Counted from the stretch's first letter, positions 1-8,346 are shown. The stretch: 64,000 bases of DNA from CAVQZA01 sp963724805 (GCA_963724805.1 CAVRWA010000014.1:682001-746000); one strand, 5' to 3'. Numbers and translations: made by a program. The notes: generated from the letters alone by a model not told the origin.

Positions 1-1
1 G

Positions 2-511
2 CTCGTCGCGCTCTCCTCCTGGGCGAAGTTCTCCTCGCTGATCGTGGCCCCGCTCTGGCTCACCTACCCCGAGCGGAGGGCCCGCCCGGCTCTGGCATAC
101 GCCGGCGGCTTCGCCGTCGCGACGGTAGCCGCGTTCTCGATCCTCCTCCTCGAGCCGAATCCGTTGCACGCGGCGCGCGTCTTCTGGGACCGGACGCTCG
201 GCTGGCAGATCGGGCGCGAGTCGCCGTTCTCGATCTGGGATTGGCGGCAGTACCACGCGGGATTGCCCGACCTGCACGTGCTGCAGTGGGGGTTGAGCGG
301 CGCGCTGGTCGTGGCCGCGATCGTGTTCGCCCTCGTACCCCGCCGCAAGTCGCCGCTCCAGCTCGCCGCCCTCACCGCGGCGCTGCTCTGCGGCTTCGAG
401 CTCGTCCTCACGCACTGGTTCTATCTCTACCTGCCCTGGGCCTTCCCGTTCCTCGCGTTCGCCTTCCTCGCGCCGGCGTCGGCGGAGCATGAGACGTTCA
501 GCGCCGGCTGA
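2..511 (+). CDS. Integral membrane protein, probable GT87-like glycosyltransferase (C-terminal part)
   Basis: The reading frame is open to the left edge of the window, so only the last ~169 residues are present and the true start lies outside. The visible part has at least three hydrophobic segments separated by short basic loops. The stretch WAKFSSLIVAPLW resembles the AKVYPAVLVPL segment of the next gene, which belongs to the GT87/DUF2029 polyprenyl-phosphate-sugar glycosyltransferases. By analogy it is a membrane-embedded enzyme that adds a sugar to a cell-envelope glycan; this is inference from a fragment. Its stop at 509-511 overlaps the next start (489) by 23 bp, indicating one transcript. 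It could also be a related GT39/GT83-type protein. Confidence 0.5.
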   Translation, partial: LVALSSWAKFSSLIVAPLWLTYPERRARPALAYAGGFAVATVAAFSILLLEPNPLHAARVFWDRTLGWQIGRESPFSIWDWRQYHAGLPDLHVLQWGLSGALVVAAIVFALVPRRKSPLQLAALTAALLCGFELVLTHWFYLYLPWAFPFLAFAFLAPASAEHETFSAG

Positions 512-1718
512 GCCGCGCGTCACGCTGCTCGTCGCGGCGCTGGCGATCGTCCTCTTCTCCGTCTCGTGGGGAGCGCTCCACGTCGGCTTCTACGCGCGCG
601 ACCAGATCGTCGACACCCCGGTCTACCAGCGCTACGGCGATGCGATGGCCCGCGGCCAGGTGCCGTATCGCGACTTCGGGCTCGAGTACCCGCCGGGGGC
701 GCTCCCCGTGTTCGTGCTCCCTGCGCTCGGCCATCACGAGGAGTCGCAGTTCGAGTCGTTCCGGCGTGTGTTCGAGGAGCTGATGTGGGCCTGCGGCGTG
801 CTGATGCTGGTCGCGATGGCGTTCGCGCTCCGCGCTCTCGGCGCCTCGGAGAGGCGCACCGTCGGCGCCCTCCTCTTCGCTGCGCTCGCGCCGCTCGCGC
901 TCGGCTCCGTCATTCTCTCCCGCTTCGACCTGTGGCCGGCGGCGATCACGGCGGCGGCGCTGGCGGCGATCGTCTCGGGGCGGCTGCGGCTCGGCCACGG
1001 CCTGCTTGGGCTCGGCGTCGCGGCCAAGGTCTACCCGGCCGTCCTCGTGCCGCTCGCCCTGGCGCACGTCTGGCGCCGCCGCGGGCGCCGCGAGGCGCTG
1101 ATCTGTCTCGGTGTCCTGCTTGCGGCCGTCGCGGTCGTCTTCCTGCCGTTCCTCGCGCTGGCGCCGGGCGGCGTGTGGTCGAGCGTCGTGCGACAGACGA
1201 CGCGGCCGCTCCAGATCGAGAGCCTCGGCGCGGCCGTCCTGATCGCGCTCCACCATGCGGTCGGGCTCGCGGCGACGATGCACTCGGGCCACGGCTCGCA
1301 GAACCTCGACGGCACGGGGCCCGACGCGGTCGGGATCCTCCAGACCGTGCTCCAGGTCTCGGCGCTGATCGCGATCTGGGCCCTCTACGCGCGCGGCCGC
1401 GGCGGGCGGGAGGAGCTCCTCCGCGCCTGCGCAGCGGCCGCGGTCGCCTTCGTGGCGCTCGGCAAGGTGTTCTCGCCCCAGTTCCTGATCTGGCTCGTGC
1501 CACTCGTCCCGCTCGTACGCGGCCGGCGCGGCCTCGCAGCCTCCGGACTGCTCGTCGTCTCGATGGTGCTGACGCAGCTCTGGTTCCCGTTCCGCTACTG
1601 GGACTACGCGCTGCACTTCGACCCGACCGCGTCGTGGCTCGTTCTCGCGCGCGACCTCGTGATGCTCGCGCTTCTTTTTACGTTGGTCTTACCTGGTCGC
1701 GAAGGAGCACGCGAGTAG
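489..1718 (+). CDS. GT87/DUF2029-family membrane glycosyltransferase
   Basis: 409 residues with about ten predicted membrane helices. Near the N-terminus are a D-x2-VYQRYGDAM segment and a GQVPYRDFGLEYPPG loop, the first-loop signature of GT87 (DUF2029) proteins such as actinobacterial mannosyltransferases; AKVYP follows in mid-protein. Family members transfer a hexose from a polyprenyl-phosphate donor to an envelope acceptor on the outer face of the membrane; the substrate here cannot be read from sequence. The ATG at 489 lies inside the upstream gene and gives a normal N-terminus with a membrane helix at about residues 10-30. Length is normal for the family. The tandem pair suggests two steps of one glycan pathway. 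Confidence 0.7.
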   Translation: MRRSAPAEPRVTLLVAALAIVLFSVSWGALHVGFYARDQIVDTPVYQRYGDAMARGQVPYRDFGLEYPPGALPVFVLPALGHHEESQFESFRRVFEELMWACGVLMLVAMAFALRALGASERRTVGALLFAALAPLALGSVILSRFDLWPAAITAAALAAIVSGRLRLGHGLLGLGVAAKVYPAVLVPLALAHVWRRRGRREALICLGVLLAAVAVVFLPFLALAPGGVWSSVVRQTTRPLQIESLGAAVLIALHHAVGLAATMHSGHGSQNLDGTGPDAVGILQTVLQVSALIAIWALYARGRGGREELLRACAAAAVAFVALGKVFSPQFLIWLVPLVPLVRGRRGLAASGLLVVSMVLTQLWFPFRYWDYALHFDPTASWLVLARDLVMLALLFTLVLPGREGARE

Positions 1719-1739
1719 GGAACGAACTCTGGCGGTCCT

Positions 1740-2660
1740 ATGCGCCTGCGTGTGCTCGTACTCGCCGGCGCCTTGCTGGTCGTACCCCTCCTCCTGGCCG
1801 GCCAGGCGCACGCCTCGAACCCGCAGATCGCCGGGTTGCAGGTCGCCCTGCGCGCGTACGGCCTCTACCTCCAGCCGGTGGACGGGATCGCAGGCCCGGC
1901 GACTCGAGAGGCGACCCGCGCGTTCCAGCGGCGGGTCGGCCTGACGCCCGACGGGATCGCAGGGCCGCGCACCCGCGCCGCGCTCGGGCCCCTCGGGCAC
2001 CCGCTCTTCGGGAGGCGCCACCTCGTCCGCGGCGACTTCGGCTGGGACGTGTCGGTGCTCCAGTTCCTGCTCAACATGCCCGCGATCGACGGCTACCTGG
2101 GGCCGACGACCGAGCGGGCCCTGAGGCGCTGGCAGCGGCGAGCGCGGCTCGTCCCGGACGGGATCGCCGGTCCTGCAACCCTGACCGCATTCCGCACCAG
2201 AACCGGGGTGCCGCTCCCCCTGACGCCGAAACGGCAGGCGATCCGGCGGGTCGTGGTCCCGGCCGAGAACCCCGCGACCGTTCGCGCCACCCTCGACCAC
2301 TGGGCGGGTCACTACGGGCTCGACCCGAGCCTCGCCCGCGCGCTCGCCTGGATGGAGTCTGGCTACAACCCGAACGTGACCTCCTCGGTCGGCGCCTGGG
2401 GAGTGATGCAGATCCTTCCGACCACCTGGACATACGTCGAGACGAGCCTGATCGGGCGGCCGGTGCCCCGCACCGCCGAGGGCAACGTCCACGTCGGCAC
2501 AGCGCTCCTCCATCACCTGCTGAACGTCTTCGACGGGGACGAGACGCTCGCGCTCGGCGCCTGGTACCAGGGCGAGCGCGCGGTTCGCAGGAACGGCCTC
2601 TACCCCGAGACGAAGAGCTTCGTCGCGAACGTGCTCGCGCTCAAGCGCCGCCCGCTGTAG
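1740..2660 (+). CDS. Secreted lytic transglycosylase with two peptidoglycan-binding domains
   Basis: 306 residues: signal peptide (about 1-25, ending AHA|SN), two PG_binding_1 repeats (about 27-80 and 98-155, each with the DG-x-GP-x-T turn: DGIAGPATR, DGYLGPTTE, DGIAGPATL), then an SLT/lysozyme-like domain from about residue 185. The probable catalytic glutamate is E206 in AWMESGYNPN, followed by the family GAWGVMQILP turn. Such enzymes cleave the MurNAc-GlcNAc bond of peptidoglycan outside the membrane, in growth or turnover. It starts 22 bp after the membrane glycosyltransferase and may be cotranscribed. Domain order, motifs and length are normal. The GAWYQGERAV segment near the C-terminus also fits SLT domains. 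Confidence 0.8.
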   Translation: MRLRVLVLAGALLVVPLLLAGQAHASNPQIAGLQVALRAYGLYLQPVDGIAGPATREATRAFQRRVGLTPDGIAGPRTRAALGPLGHPLFGRRHLVRGDFGWDVSVLQFLLNMPAIDGYLGPTTERALRRWQRRARLVPDGIAGPATLTAFRTRTGVPLPLTPKRQAIRRVVVPAENPATVRATLDHWAGHYGLDPSLARALAWMESGYNPNVTSSVGAWGVMQILPTTWTYVETSLIGRPVPRTAEGNVHVGTALLHHLLNVFDGDETLALGAWYQGERAVRRNGLYPETKSFVANVLALKRRPL

Positions 2661-2668
2661 AAGCCTTT

Positions 2669-3445
2669 CTAGGCTTCTATCCGCACGGCTTCGCAGGTGC
2701 TCGCGCGCCCGTCGGCGCCGCACTCGATCAGGACGCCCTCGAGCCGCACGCCGCCCTCGGCCGGGTGGAAGCGCACCGGCATCCCGGTCCGCATCCGCTG
2801 GATCGCGAGCTCGGCGCGGACCCCGATCACCGAGTCGTGCGGGCCCGTCATTCCCGCGTCGGTGATCGCGGCCGTCCCCCCCGCGAGGACACGCGCGTCG
2901 GCGGTCTGGACGTGCGTGTGCGTGCCGATCACCGCCGTCGCCTTGCCGTCGAGCAGGCGCGCGAGCGCGATCTTCTCGCTCGTCGCCTCGGCGTGGAAGT
3001 CCACGATCACGATCGGCGTCTCGCGCAGGGCCTCGTCGACGAGCTTCTCGGCGATCTCGAACGGCCCTGCGGCGGGGTCGAGGAAGAGCTGCCCGAGCAG
3101 GTTGATCACGGCCACCGGGGTACCGTCGGTGGCCGGCTGCACGGTGAGCCCGCGCCCCGGCGTGCTCGCCGAGAGGTTTGCGGGCCGGATCACGCGGTCG
3201 GTGCCGCTGAGGTAGGGCGCGAAGTCGCGCTGGGCCCAGGTGTGGTTGCCGAGCGTGATCACGTCGGCTCCCGCGGCGAGGATCCGCTCGGCGAGCTTGG
3301 CCGTGATCCCGCGCCCGTCGGCGGCGTTCTCGCCGTTGACGACGCAGAACTCGACGCCGAGCTCCTCCCGCAACGAGGGCAGGCGAACCTCCAGAGCGCG
3401 CCGACCGGGCGCTCCGAAGACATCGGCGAGGAAGAGGATTCTTAC
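2669..3445 (-). CDS. YmdB/TIGR00282-family metallophosphoesterase (cyclic-nucleotide phosphodiesterase-like), atypical GTA start
   Basis: About 258 residues if started at 3445. Metallophosphoesterase residues of the YmdB family are present in order: D of LFLADVFG, NGENAA, TLGNHTW, DFHAEATSEK, GTHTHVQTAD and TDAGMTGPHDSVIG. YmdB-type enzymes are cytosolic di-metal phosphodiesterases that hydrolyse cyclic nucleotides. The family N-terminus (M-RILF-x-x-D) maps to VRILFLADVF, where the initiator would be GTA at 3445-3443. No ATG, GTG or TTG occurs in frame upstream; the first canonical start is TTG at 3373, which would remove the metal-binding Asp. The GTA overlaps the TAA stop of the upstream M23-like gene as GTAA. 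Family assignment is firm; the start is unusual and may be a rare initiator or a base error. Confidence 0.75.
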   Translation of the reverse strand, partial: VRILFLADVFGAPGRRALEVRLPSLREELGVEFCVVNGENAADGRGITAKLAERILAAGADVITLGNHTWAQRDFAPYLSGTDRVIRPANLSASTPGRGLTVQPATDGTPVAVINLLGQLFLDPAAGPFEIAEKLVDEALRETPIVIVDFHAEATSEKIALARLLDGKATAVIGTHTHVQTADARVLAGGTAAITDAGMTGPHDSVIGVRAELAIQRMRTGMPVRFHPAEGGVRLEGVLIECGADGRASTCEAVRIEA

Positions 3446-4233
3446 GGGACCGCTAGGGTCGCTGCGGGCTTTACCTGCACCGCGACGTGGTTGCCGGCGT
3501 CCTGCGTGTAGCGAGCGAGTGCCTGGCGCTCGACGCGGGAGAGGTCGAGCACGGTGCCGAGCCGCGAGCCCGACGAGACGACGCTCGAGCCGACTACGAG
3601 CGCCGGATCGGGCCGCAGGTTCGTGACGGACACGACGAGGGAGGGGGCCGACGTCGGCGAGATGTCGATCCGCACGCCGTACCGGCGGCCGTTCAGCACG
3701 TACGGCGTGATCCCGACCAGCGTCCCGTCCACCGGCGAGTAGACATCGGTGCCAGGCGCTGCGCCCACGTCGAGCTCGCCCGTCGACGCGCCCGCGCCGC
3801 CGTCGAGCTGGTAGTAGGTGAGGCCGCCCTTGTGGGCGCCGAAGACGCCGTGGAAGAGCCGTGCGAAGAATCCCTCGTTGCCCTGGTGGCCGACCGGGGA
3901 GAGCGGCAGCGTCGCCTCGCCGGAGCCGTGGTAGCCGATCGCGGTCACGAGGCTCTGCGCGACCGGAAGGTGCAGCTGCAGGTTCCCCTGCGTCGCGACG
4001 ACGGCGGGGCTGGGCGGCCCGGCCGGCAACACGGTCGACGCGGTCGCGGGCTGCGTGGCCTGGACCGCCGTCGACTTGCCCGACCCGAAGGCGGTCAGGA
4101 GGAGGGTGACGACGAGAACGATCGCGACGAGCGCGAGCGCTGCGAGTCGCCTCGTTCTGCGGGCGGCACGCCGTTCGGCTCGGTGCCGACGGAGAGCTGT
4201 CCCGGGAGATCGGGGCGGGGACATCGCGTCCAC
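3442..4233 (-). CDS. Membrane-anchored protein with degenerate M23 (LytM-like) domain
   Basis: About 263 residues. A very basic N-terminus (RRHRAERRAARRTRR) precedes one membrane helix at about 30-52, so the rest is probably extracytoplasmic. The C-terminal half has the M23 beta-sheet signature GTDVYSPVDGTLVGI. The zinc-binding His expected four residues before the Asp (H-x3-D) is replaced by Thr in TGELD, and the late H-x-H is absent (VVSVTNL), so hydrolase activity is unlikely; it may bind peptidoglycan or regulate a partner, like inactive EnvC/NlpD-type domains. GTG at 4233 has GGAGG nine bases upstream; ATG at 4224 is an alternative. It is followed by, and overlaps, the YmdB-like gene. 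Confidence 0.65.
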   Translation of the reverse strand: MDAMSPPRSPGTALRRHRAERRAARRTRRLAALALVAIVLVVTLLLTAFGSGKSTAVQATQPATASTVLPAGPPSPAVVATQGNLQLHLPVAQSLVTAIGYHGSGEATLPLSPVGHQGNEGFFARLFHGVFGAHKGGLTYYQLDGGAGASTGELDVGAAPGTDVYSPVDGTLVGITPYVLNGRRYGVRIDISPTSAPSLVVSVTNLRPDPALVVGSSVVSSGSRLGTVLDLSRVERQALARYTQDAGNHVAVQVKPAATLAVP

Positions 4234-4300
4234 CGTACCGAACCTCCGGAGAGAGTTCAACCGGGAAGGGGGCCTCGAAGCTTGTAACACCGGTTCTTCA

Positions 4301-4321
4301 GGAGGAAAAACGGGTTCCTCC
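4301..4321. repeat. Short inverted repeat (7-bp stem) between divergent genes
   Basis: GGAGGAA at 4301-4307 is the exact reverse complement of TTCCTCC at 4315-4321, with a 7-base loop. It lies between the M23-like gene (minus) and the AI-2E-like gene (plus). It could be an operator or an RNA hairpin. The rest of 4234-4409 shows nothing I can name; an in-frame GTG at 4330 could extend the downstream protein by 31 residues, but that extension has no family character. Confidence 0.35.
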
Positions 4322-4409
4322 CATAGTTCGTGACGGTCGAGCGCGAGGGCGCCGTCCTCGGCGAAGGACCAGTCCCAGGCGGGCGGGCGGAGGCGGCGGA
4401 TCGTGGCTG

Positions 4410-4415
4410 TACTAT
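4410..4415 (+). promoter_or_regulatory. -10 box TACTAT for leaderless transcription of the AI-2E-family gene
   Basis: TACTAT fits TANNNT and ends 7 bases before the ATG at 4423. This is the spacing seen when transcription starts at or next to the start codon, and the same spacing recurs in many genes of this window. Confidence 0.5.
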
Positions 4416-4422
4416 CGCTCTC

Positions 4423-5613
4423 ATGCCCGCCGGGGCCCCGAAAGTCCAGATTCCGCGCTGGATCCAGCTCGTCGGCCTGCCGCTGGTGCTGCTGCTCGTG
4501 TGGGTGCTCGCGAGGGCGGTCGGTCACGTGGTGTTCCTGTTCCTCGTGGCCGCGATCATCGCCCTGCTCCTCAACCCCTTCGTGCGTGCGCTCGGAAGGG
4601 CGAAGATCCCGCGTGGCCTGGCCGTCGCGGTCGTCTACCTGGGCTTCGCGGCTGCGGTTGGCGTTGCACTCGTGGCGCTCGCTACCGTCGTCGTCGATCG
4701 GACGCGCTCGGCGTCGAACCGGGTCGACATCTACTTTACGAAGGAGGTCGGACGGCCCCCGCTCACACACGCTGAGCGCGACCTGAACCGGGTGCAGCAC
4801 TGGCTGGACACCAACGGGTTGAAGCGCATCCAGATCGAGACGCAGGGCAAGAAGTTCCTCCACAACATCGGCACGAAGGACGTCACGAAGTACACGTCCA
4901 AGGCGATCAGCTGGGCGGAGGCTGCCGGGCTCGCCGCGTTCGAGGTTCTCTTCGGCGGAATCCTCGTGATCGTCGTCTCGATCTACATGCTGCTCGACAT
5001 GCCCCGGTTAGGAAGAGCGCTCGAGCGGCGCTTCCCGCCGCGCGACGGCGGCTCGCCGCTGCTCGAGCGGATGGAGGCGGCAGTCTTCGCCTACGTGAAG
5101 GGCCAGGTGCTCCTCTCGCTGATCATCGGCGCGTCCGCAGGGCTCGGGCTCTACATCCTCGGCGCCACCGGGCTCGTCCCGGGGCTCGACACCTACGTGC
5201 TGCTCTTCGCCGCGTGGGTGGCGTTCACGGAGCTGATCCCGTACCTCGGCCCGTGGCTCGGCGCGGTGCCGCCGGTGATCTACGCCCTCTTCGTGCACCC
5301 GATCTCGGCGCTCTGGGTCGCGCTGCTCTTCCTCGGGATCCACCAGATCGAGGGCCACGTCGTGGTGCCGAAGGTGATGGGGACGGCGCTTCGGCTGAAC
5401 CCCCTGCTCGTGATCTTCGGCCTGCTCGCCGGGCTCGAGATCTACGGGTTCCTGGGCGTGCTGGTGGTGTTGCCGCTGCTCGCGATCCTGCGGGCGATGT
5501 GGGAGTACTTCTCGGCGGCAGTCGAGCTGGAGCCTTGGACCAGCGACGGCCCGGTGCCGGTCGAGGTGGAGCTCGAACAGCCCGAGCCCGCCGGCGCGGT
5601 CCCTGACGCGTAG
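4423..5613 (+). CDS. AI-2E/PerM-family transporter-like membrane protein
   Basis: 396 residues. It begins with paired N-terminal helices (LVGLPLVLLLVWVLARAV and FLFLVAAIIALLLNPFVR), then a soluble segment (about 100-165), then a C-terminal membrane block with the family signature GATGLVPGLDTYVLLF, ELIPYLGPWLGAVP and QIEGHVVVPKVMG. The PF01594 family includes TqsA (AI-2 export) and Na+/H+ antiporter-like PerM proteins; substrate cannot be predicted. ATG 4423 is preferred over an upstream GTG (4330) because of the adjacent -10 box and the fit to the family N-terminus. The C-terminal tail is acidic (EVELEQPEPAG). The stop at 5611 is immediately followed by the hemB start region. Confidence 0.8.
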   Translation: MPAGAPKVQIPRWIQLVGLPLVLLLVWVLARAVGHVVFLFLVAAIIALLLNPFVRALGRAKIPRGLAVAVVYLGFAAAVGVALVALATVVVDRTRSASNRVDIYFTKEVGRPPLTHAERDLNRVQHWLDTNGLKRIQIETQGKKFLHNIGTKDVTKYTSKAISWAEAAGLAAFEVLFGGILVIVVSIYMLLDMPRLGRALERRFPPRDGGSPLLERMEAAVFAYVKGQVLLSLIIGASAGLGLYILGATGLVPGLDTYVLLFAAWVAFTELIPYLGPWLGAVPPVIYALFVHPISALWVALLFLGIHQIEGHVVVPKVMGTALRLNPLLVIFGLLAGLEIYGFLGVLVVLPLLAILRAMWEYFSAAVELEPWTSDGPVPVEVELEQPEPAGAVPDA

Positions 5614-5616
5614 ATT
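5611..5616 (+). promoter_or_regulatory. -10 box TAGATT of hemB, overlapping the previous stop codon
   Basis: TAGATT begins with the TAG stop of the preceding gene and ends 6 bases before the hemB GTG at 5623, implying a leaderless hemB transcript in addition to any read-through. Confidence 0.45.
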
Positions 5617-5622
5617 TCGCGT

Positions 5623-6570
5623 GTGAGCGCCTTCCCGGCTACTCGGCTTCGGCGGCTTCGCTCGAGCGGAGCGCTGCGCTCGCTCGTGCGCGAGACCCGG
5701 CTCGACCTCGACGACTTCGTGATGCCGCTCTTCGTCGGCCCGACGAGCCAGGCGAACGAGCAACTTCCGGCACTCGGACGCTTCACGGTCGACGACCTCG
5801 GCGCGGAGGTCGAGGAGCTCACGCGCCTCGGTGTCGGCGCCGTGATCCTGTTCGGGATCCCGGACGAGAAGGACGAGCTCGGCTCGGGCGCCTGGGACGA
5901 GCAGGGCGTCGTCCAGCGCGCCCTCCGGGCGCTGCGGCCCGCGTTCCCCGAGCTGCTCCTGCTCACCGACGTCTGCCTCTGCGAGTACACCTCGCACGGC
6001 CACTGCGGCGTGATTCGCGACGGCGTCGTCGCGAACGACGAGACGCTCGACCTGCTCGTCCGCACCTCGGTCAGCCATGTCGAGGCCGGCGCCGACGCCG
6101 TCTGCCCGAGCGACATGATGGACGGCCGGATCGGCGCGGTCCGCGAGGCGCTGCCCGAGACGCCGATCGTCGCCTACTCGGCGAAGTACGCCTCGGCCTT
6201 CTACGGGCCCTTCCGCGAGGCGGCCGAGTCGGCCCCTTCCTTCGGCGACCGGCGCGGCTACCAGATGGACCCGCCGAACGTCCGCGAGGCGCTGCGCGAG
6301 TGCGCGCTCGATCTCGAGGAGGGCGCCGACGTGCTGATGGTCAAGCCCGCGCTGCCCTACCTCGACGTGATCCGCGCCGTGCGCGAGCGCTTCGACGCGC
6401 CGCTCGCCGCGTACAACGTCTCGGGCGAGTACGCGATGGTGAAGGCTGCCGGCGCCGCCGGAATGCTCGACGAGCAGGCCGCCGCGCTCGAGTCGCTGAC
6501 CGCGATCAAGCGCGCCGGCGCCGACATCGTGGTCTCGTACTGGACGAAGGAGCTCGCCCGGTGGCTGTGA
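5623..6570 (+). CDS. hemB: Delta-aminolevulinic acid dehydratase (porphobilinogen synthase)
   Basis: 315 residues, normal for HemB. It condenses two 5-aminolevulinate molecules to porphobilinogen in the cytosol, the second common step of haem and other tetrapyrrole synthesis. The cysteine-rich zinc site is intact (DVCLCEYTSHGHCG, from about residue 116), marking a Zn-type enzyme. The two active-site lysines are K188 (YSAKYAS) and K241 (MVKPALPY). GSGAWDEQG and NVSGEYAMVKAA are also family motifs. GTG 5623 gives the typical short N-terminus. It is followed directly by hemL with a 10-bp overlap, so the C5-route enzymes are made together; the cytochrome bc genes nearby are a haem consumer. Confidence 0.95.
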   Translation: MSAFPATRLRRLRSSGALRSLVRETRLDLDDFVMPLFVGPTSQANEQLPALGRFTVDDLGAEVEELTRLGVGAVILFGIPDEKDELGSGAWDEQGVVQRALRALRPAFPELLLLTDVCLCEYTSHGHCGVIRDGVVANDETLDLLVRTSVSHVEAGADAVCPSDMMDGRIGAVREALPETPIVAYSAKYASAFYGPFREAAESAPSFGDRRGYQMDPPNVREALRECALDLEEGADVLMVKPALPYLDVIRAVRERFDAPLAAYNVSGEYAMVKAAGAAGMLDEQAAALESLTAIKRAGADIVVSYWTKELARWL

Positions 6571-7829
6571 GGACTTCCCTGTATCGGCGCGCCGAGGCCG
6601 TGATCCCTGGCGGGGTCAACTCGCCGGTGCGCGCGATGCGGGCGGTCGGGCTCGACGAGCCGTTCTTCGTCCGCCGCGGCGACGGCGCCTACCTCGAGAC
6701 CGAGGACGGCGCCCGCTACCTCGACTGGGTGCTCTCCTGGGGCCCCCTCCTCTTCGGCCACGCCGATCCGGAGACGGTCGAGGCGGTGCAGGCAGCCGCA
6801 GCGGACGGAACGACCTTCGGCGCGCCGACCGAGCGCGAGGTCGAGCTCGCCGAGGAGATCGTCGACGCCGTGCCGTCGGTCGAGCAGGTGCGGCTCGTAT
6901 CGTCGGGGACCGAGGCGGCGATGAGCGCGGTCCGGCTCGCCCGCGCCTCGACCCGGCGCGATCGGATCGTCAAGTTTGCAGGGTGCTACCACGGCCACGC
7001 CGACGCGATGCTCGCCTCGGCCGGCTCGGGGCTCGCGACGCTCGGGATCCCGTCCTCGCCGGGAGTGCCGCCCGCCGTGACCGCCGACACGATCGTCGTC
7101 CCGTACAACGACATCGATGCGGCCGCGGCGGCCGTGGCGAAGTACGGCGAAGGGCTCGCCGCCGTGCTCGTGGAGCCGATCGCCGGGAACATGGGTGTGG
7201 TGCCGCCGGTCGAGGGCTACCTCGAGACGCTGAGGACGCTCTGCGACGCCTCCGGCGCGCTGCTCGTCTTCGACGAGGTGATCACCGGCTTCCGCGTCGC
7301 CCGGGGCGGGGCCCAGGAGCGCTACGGCGTCCTGCCCGACCTCACCGTGCTCGGGAAGATCGTCGGCGGCGGGCTCCCGCTCGCTGCCTTCGGCGGCCGC
7401 GCCGAGCTGATGCAGCAGCTCGCTCCTGCCGGCGCGGTCTACCAGGCGGGCACGCTCTCGGGCAACCCGCTCGCGACCGCGGCCGGGCTCTCGGTGCTCC
7501 GGCGGCTGCGCGACCCGGAGGTGTACGCAGGGCTCGAGCGGCGAGGCGCCCGGTTGGAGGCGGGGCTGACGGAGGCCGCGGCGGGCAACGCGAGGGTCAG
7601 GCGGGTCGGCGCGATGGCGACCCTCTTCATGACCGAACGGGGGGTCAGGGACTTCGAGGACGCGTCCGCGTGCGACACCGAGCGTTACGCGGCGCTCTTC
7701 CGGCACCTGCTCCAGCGCGGGATCTACGTCGCGCCCTCCCAGTTCGAGGCGATGTTCGTCTCGCTCGCGCACGGCGAGGCCGAGATCGACCGGACCGTCG
7801 AGGCCGTTGCCGAGTTCTTTGCTCACTGA
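6561..7829 (+). CDS. hemL: Glutamate-1-semialdehyde 2,1-aminomutase
   Basis: 422 residues. This PLP enzyme converts glutamate-1-semialdehyde to 5-aminolevulinate, the substrate of HemB, so the organism uses the C5 (glutamyl-tRNA) route. Motifs: IPGGVNSPVRAM, SSGTEAAMSAVRLAR, YHGHADAML, DEVITGFRVA, and PLP lysine K266 in LGKIVGGGLP. I chose GTG 6561 because AAGGAG lies eight bases upstream; GTG 6567, overlapping the hemB stop as GTGA, is the alternative. Nothing is truncated. hemA is not in the window. Confidence 0.95.
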   Translation: MAVRTSLYRRAEAVIPGGVNSPVRAMRAVGLDEPFFVRRGDGAYLETEDGARYLDWVLSWGPLLFGHADPETVEAVQAAAADGTTFGAPTEREVELAEEIVDAVPSVEQVRLVSSGTEAAMSAVRLARASTRRDRIVKFAGCYHGHADAMLASAGSGLATLGIPSSPGVPPAVTADTIVVPYNDIDAAAAAVAKYGEGLAAVLVEPIAGNMGVVPPVEGYLETLRTLCDASGALLVFDEVITGFRVARGGAQERYGVLPDLTVLGKIVGGGLPLAAFGGRAELMQQLAPAGAVYQAGTLSGNPLATAAGLSVLRRLRDPEVYAGLERRGARLEAGLTEAAAGNARVRRVGAMATLFMTERGVRDFEDASACDTERYAALFRHLLQRGIYVAPSQFEAMFVSLAHGEAEIDRTVEAVAEFFAH

Positions 7830-8346
7830 GCCCTGGGCGACGATCGCCGCCGAGGCCGGGCGGGAGAGCGCGCTGTGGGCCGCGGCCCTGCGCCCGCAAG
7901 ACGAGCGTGAGCTCGAGCCCGTCTTCTCCCCGCTTGCGGAGCCGCGCTTCGGGCTCGGCCTCGAGACGATCTACGAGGGGTACCTGGTCCACTTCGGCCG
8001 GCCGCGGCTCTTCGCCCCCGCCGACGCCGACACGGCGATCCTGCTCGGCGACTACCTGTACGCGCACGGGCTCGTCCGCGTCGCCGCCTTCGAGGAGGTC
8101 GAGGCGGTCGCCGATCTCGCCGACCTGATCTCGCTCTGCTCGCAGGTCGCGGCCGACGGACGCGACGGGGACGGCGAGGCGTGGGCCGCGACGGCTGCGC
8201 TGCTGGGAATGGGTGAGCTCGACGAGGCGCGCTCGGCTCTCCGGCTCGAGGGCGACCCCGGCCCTCTCGCGGCGCTCGCGAGGACGGCGGCAGGCGACGA
8301 TGCCGTCGAGCGCGCGCTGGCTGCGCATCGCCTGCGGCTGCGTTAG
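7807..8346 (+). CDS. Conserved-looking hypothetical protein downstream of hemL
   Basis: About 179 residues from TTG 7807 (or 175 from TTG 7819). I do not recognise a family. The protein is soluble, acidic and predicted mostly helical, rich in Ala/Leu/Glu (DEARSALRLEG, GDDAVERALAAHRLR), with no signal peptide or membrane segment. A segment with FGRPRLFAPADADTAILLGDYLYAHGL suggests a compact helical fold. It overlaps the end of hemL by about 23 bp and ends at the -10 box of the next small gene, so it is probably translated from the hem transcript. A role linked to tetrapyrrole synthesis is only a context guess. The codon pattern matches its neighbours. Confidence 0.55.
   Translation: MPSSLLTEPWATIAAEAGRESALWAAALRPQDERELEPVFSPLAEPRFGLGLETIYEGYLVHFGRPRLFAPADADTAILLGDYLYAHGLVRVAAFEEVEAVADLADLISLCSQVAADGRDGDGEAWAATAALLGMGELDEARSALRLEGDPGPLAALARTAAGDDAVERALAAHRLRLR

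Noticed and set aside
566..3511. 981-codon open frame on the plus strand
   Set aside because: It runs across three well-supported genes in other frames, is extremely Arg/Pro-rich and has no family motif; long shadow frames are expected at this GC content.
4234..4863. N-terminal extension of the M23-like protein
   Set aside because: The extension is antisense to the AI-2E-family gene and has no character; GGAGG and the basic N-terminus place the start at 4233/4224.
6300..6560. Upstream extension of hemL inside hemB
   Set aside because: HemL family N-terminus and the AAGGAG site fix the start at 6561; the extension is the wrong frame of hemB.
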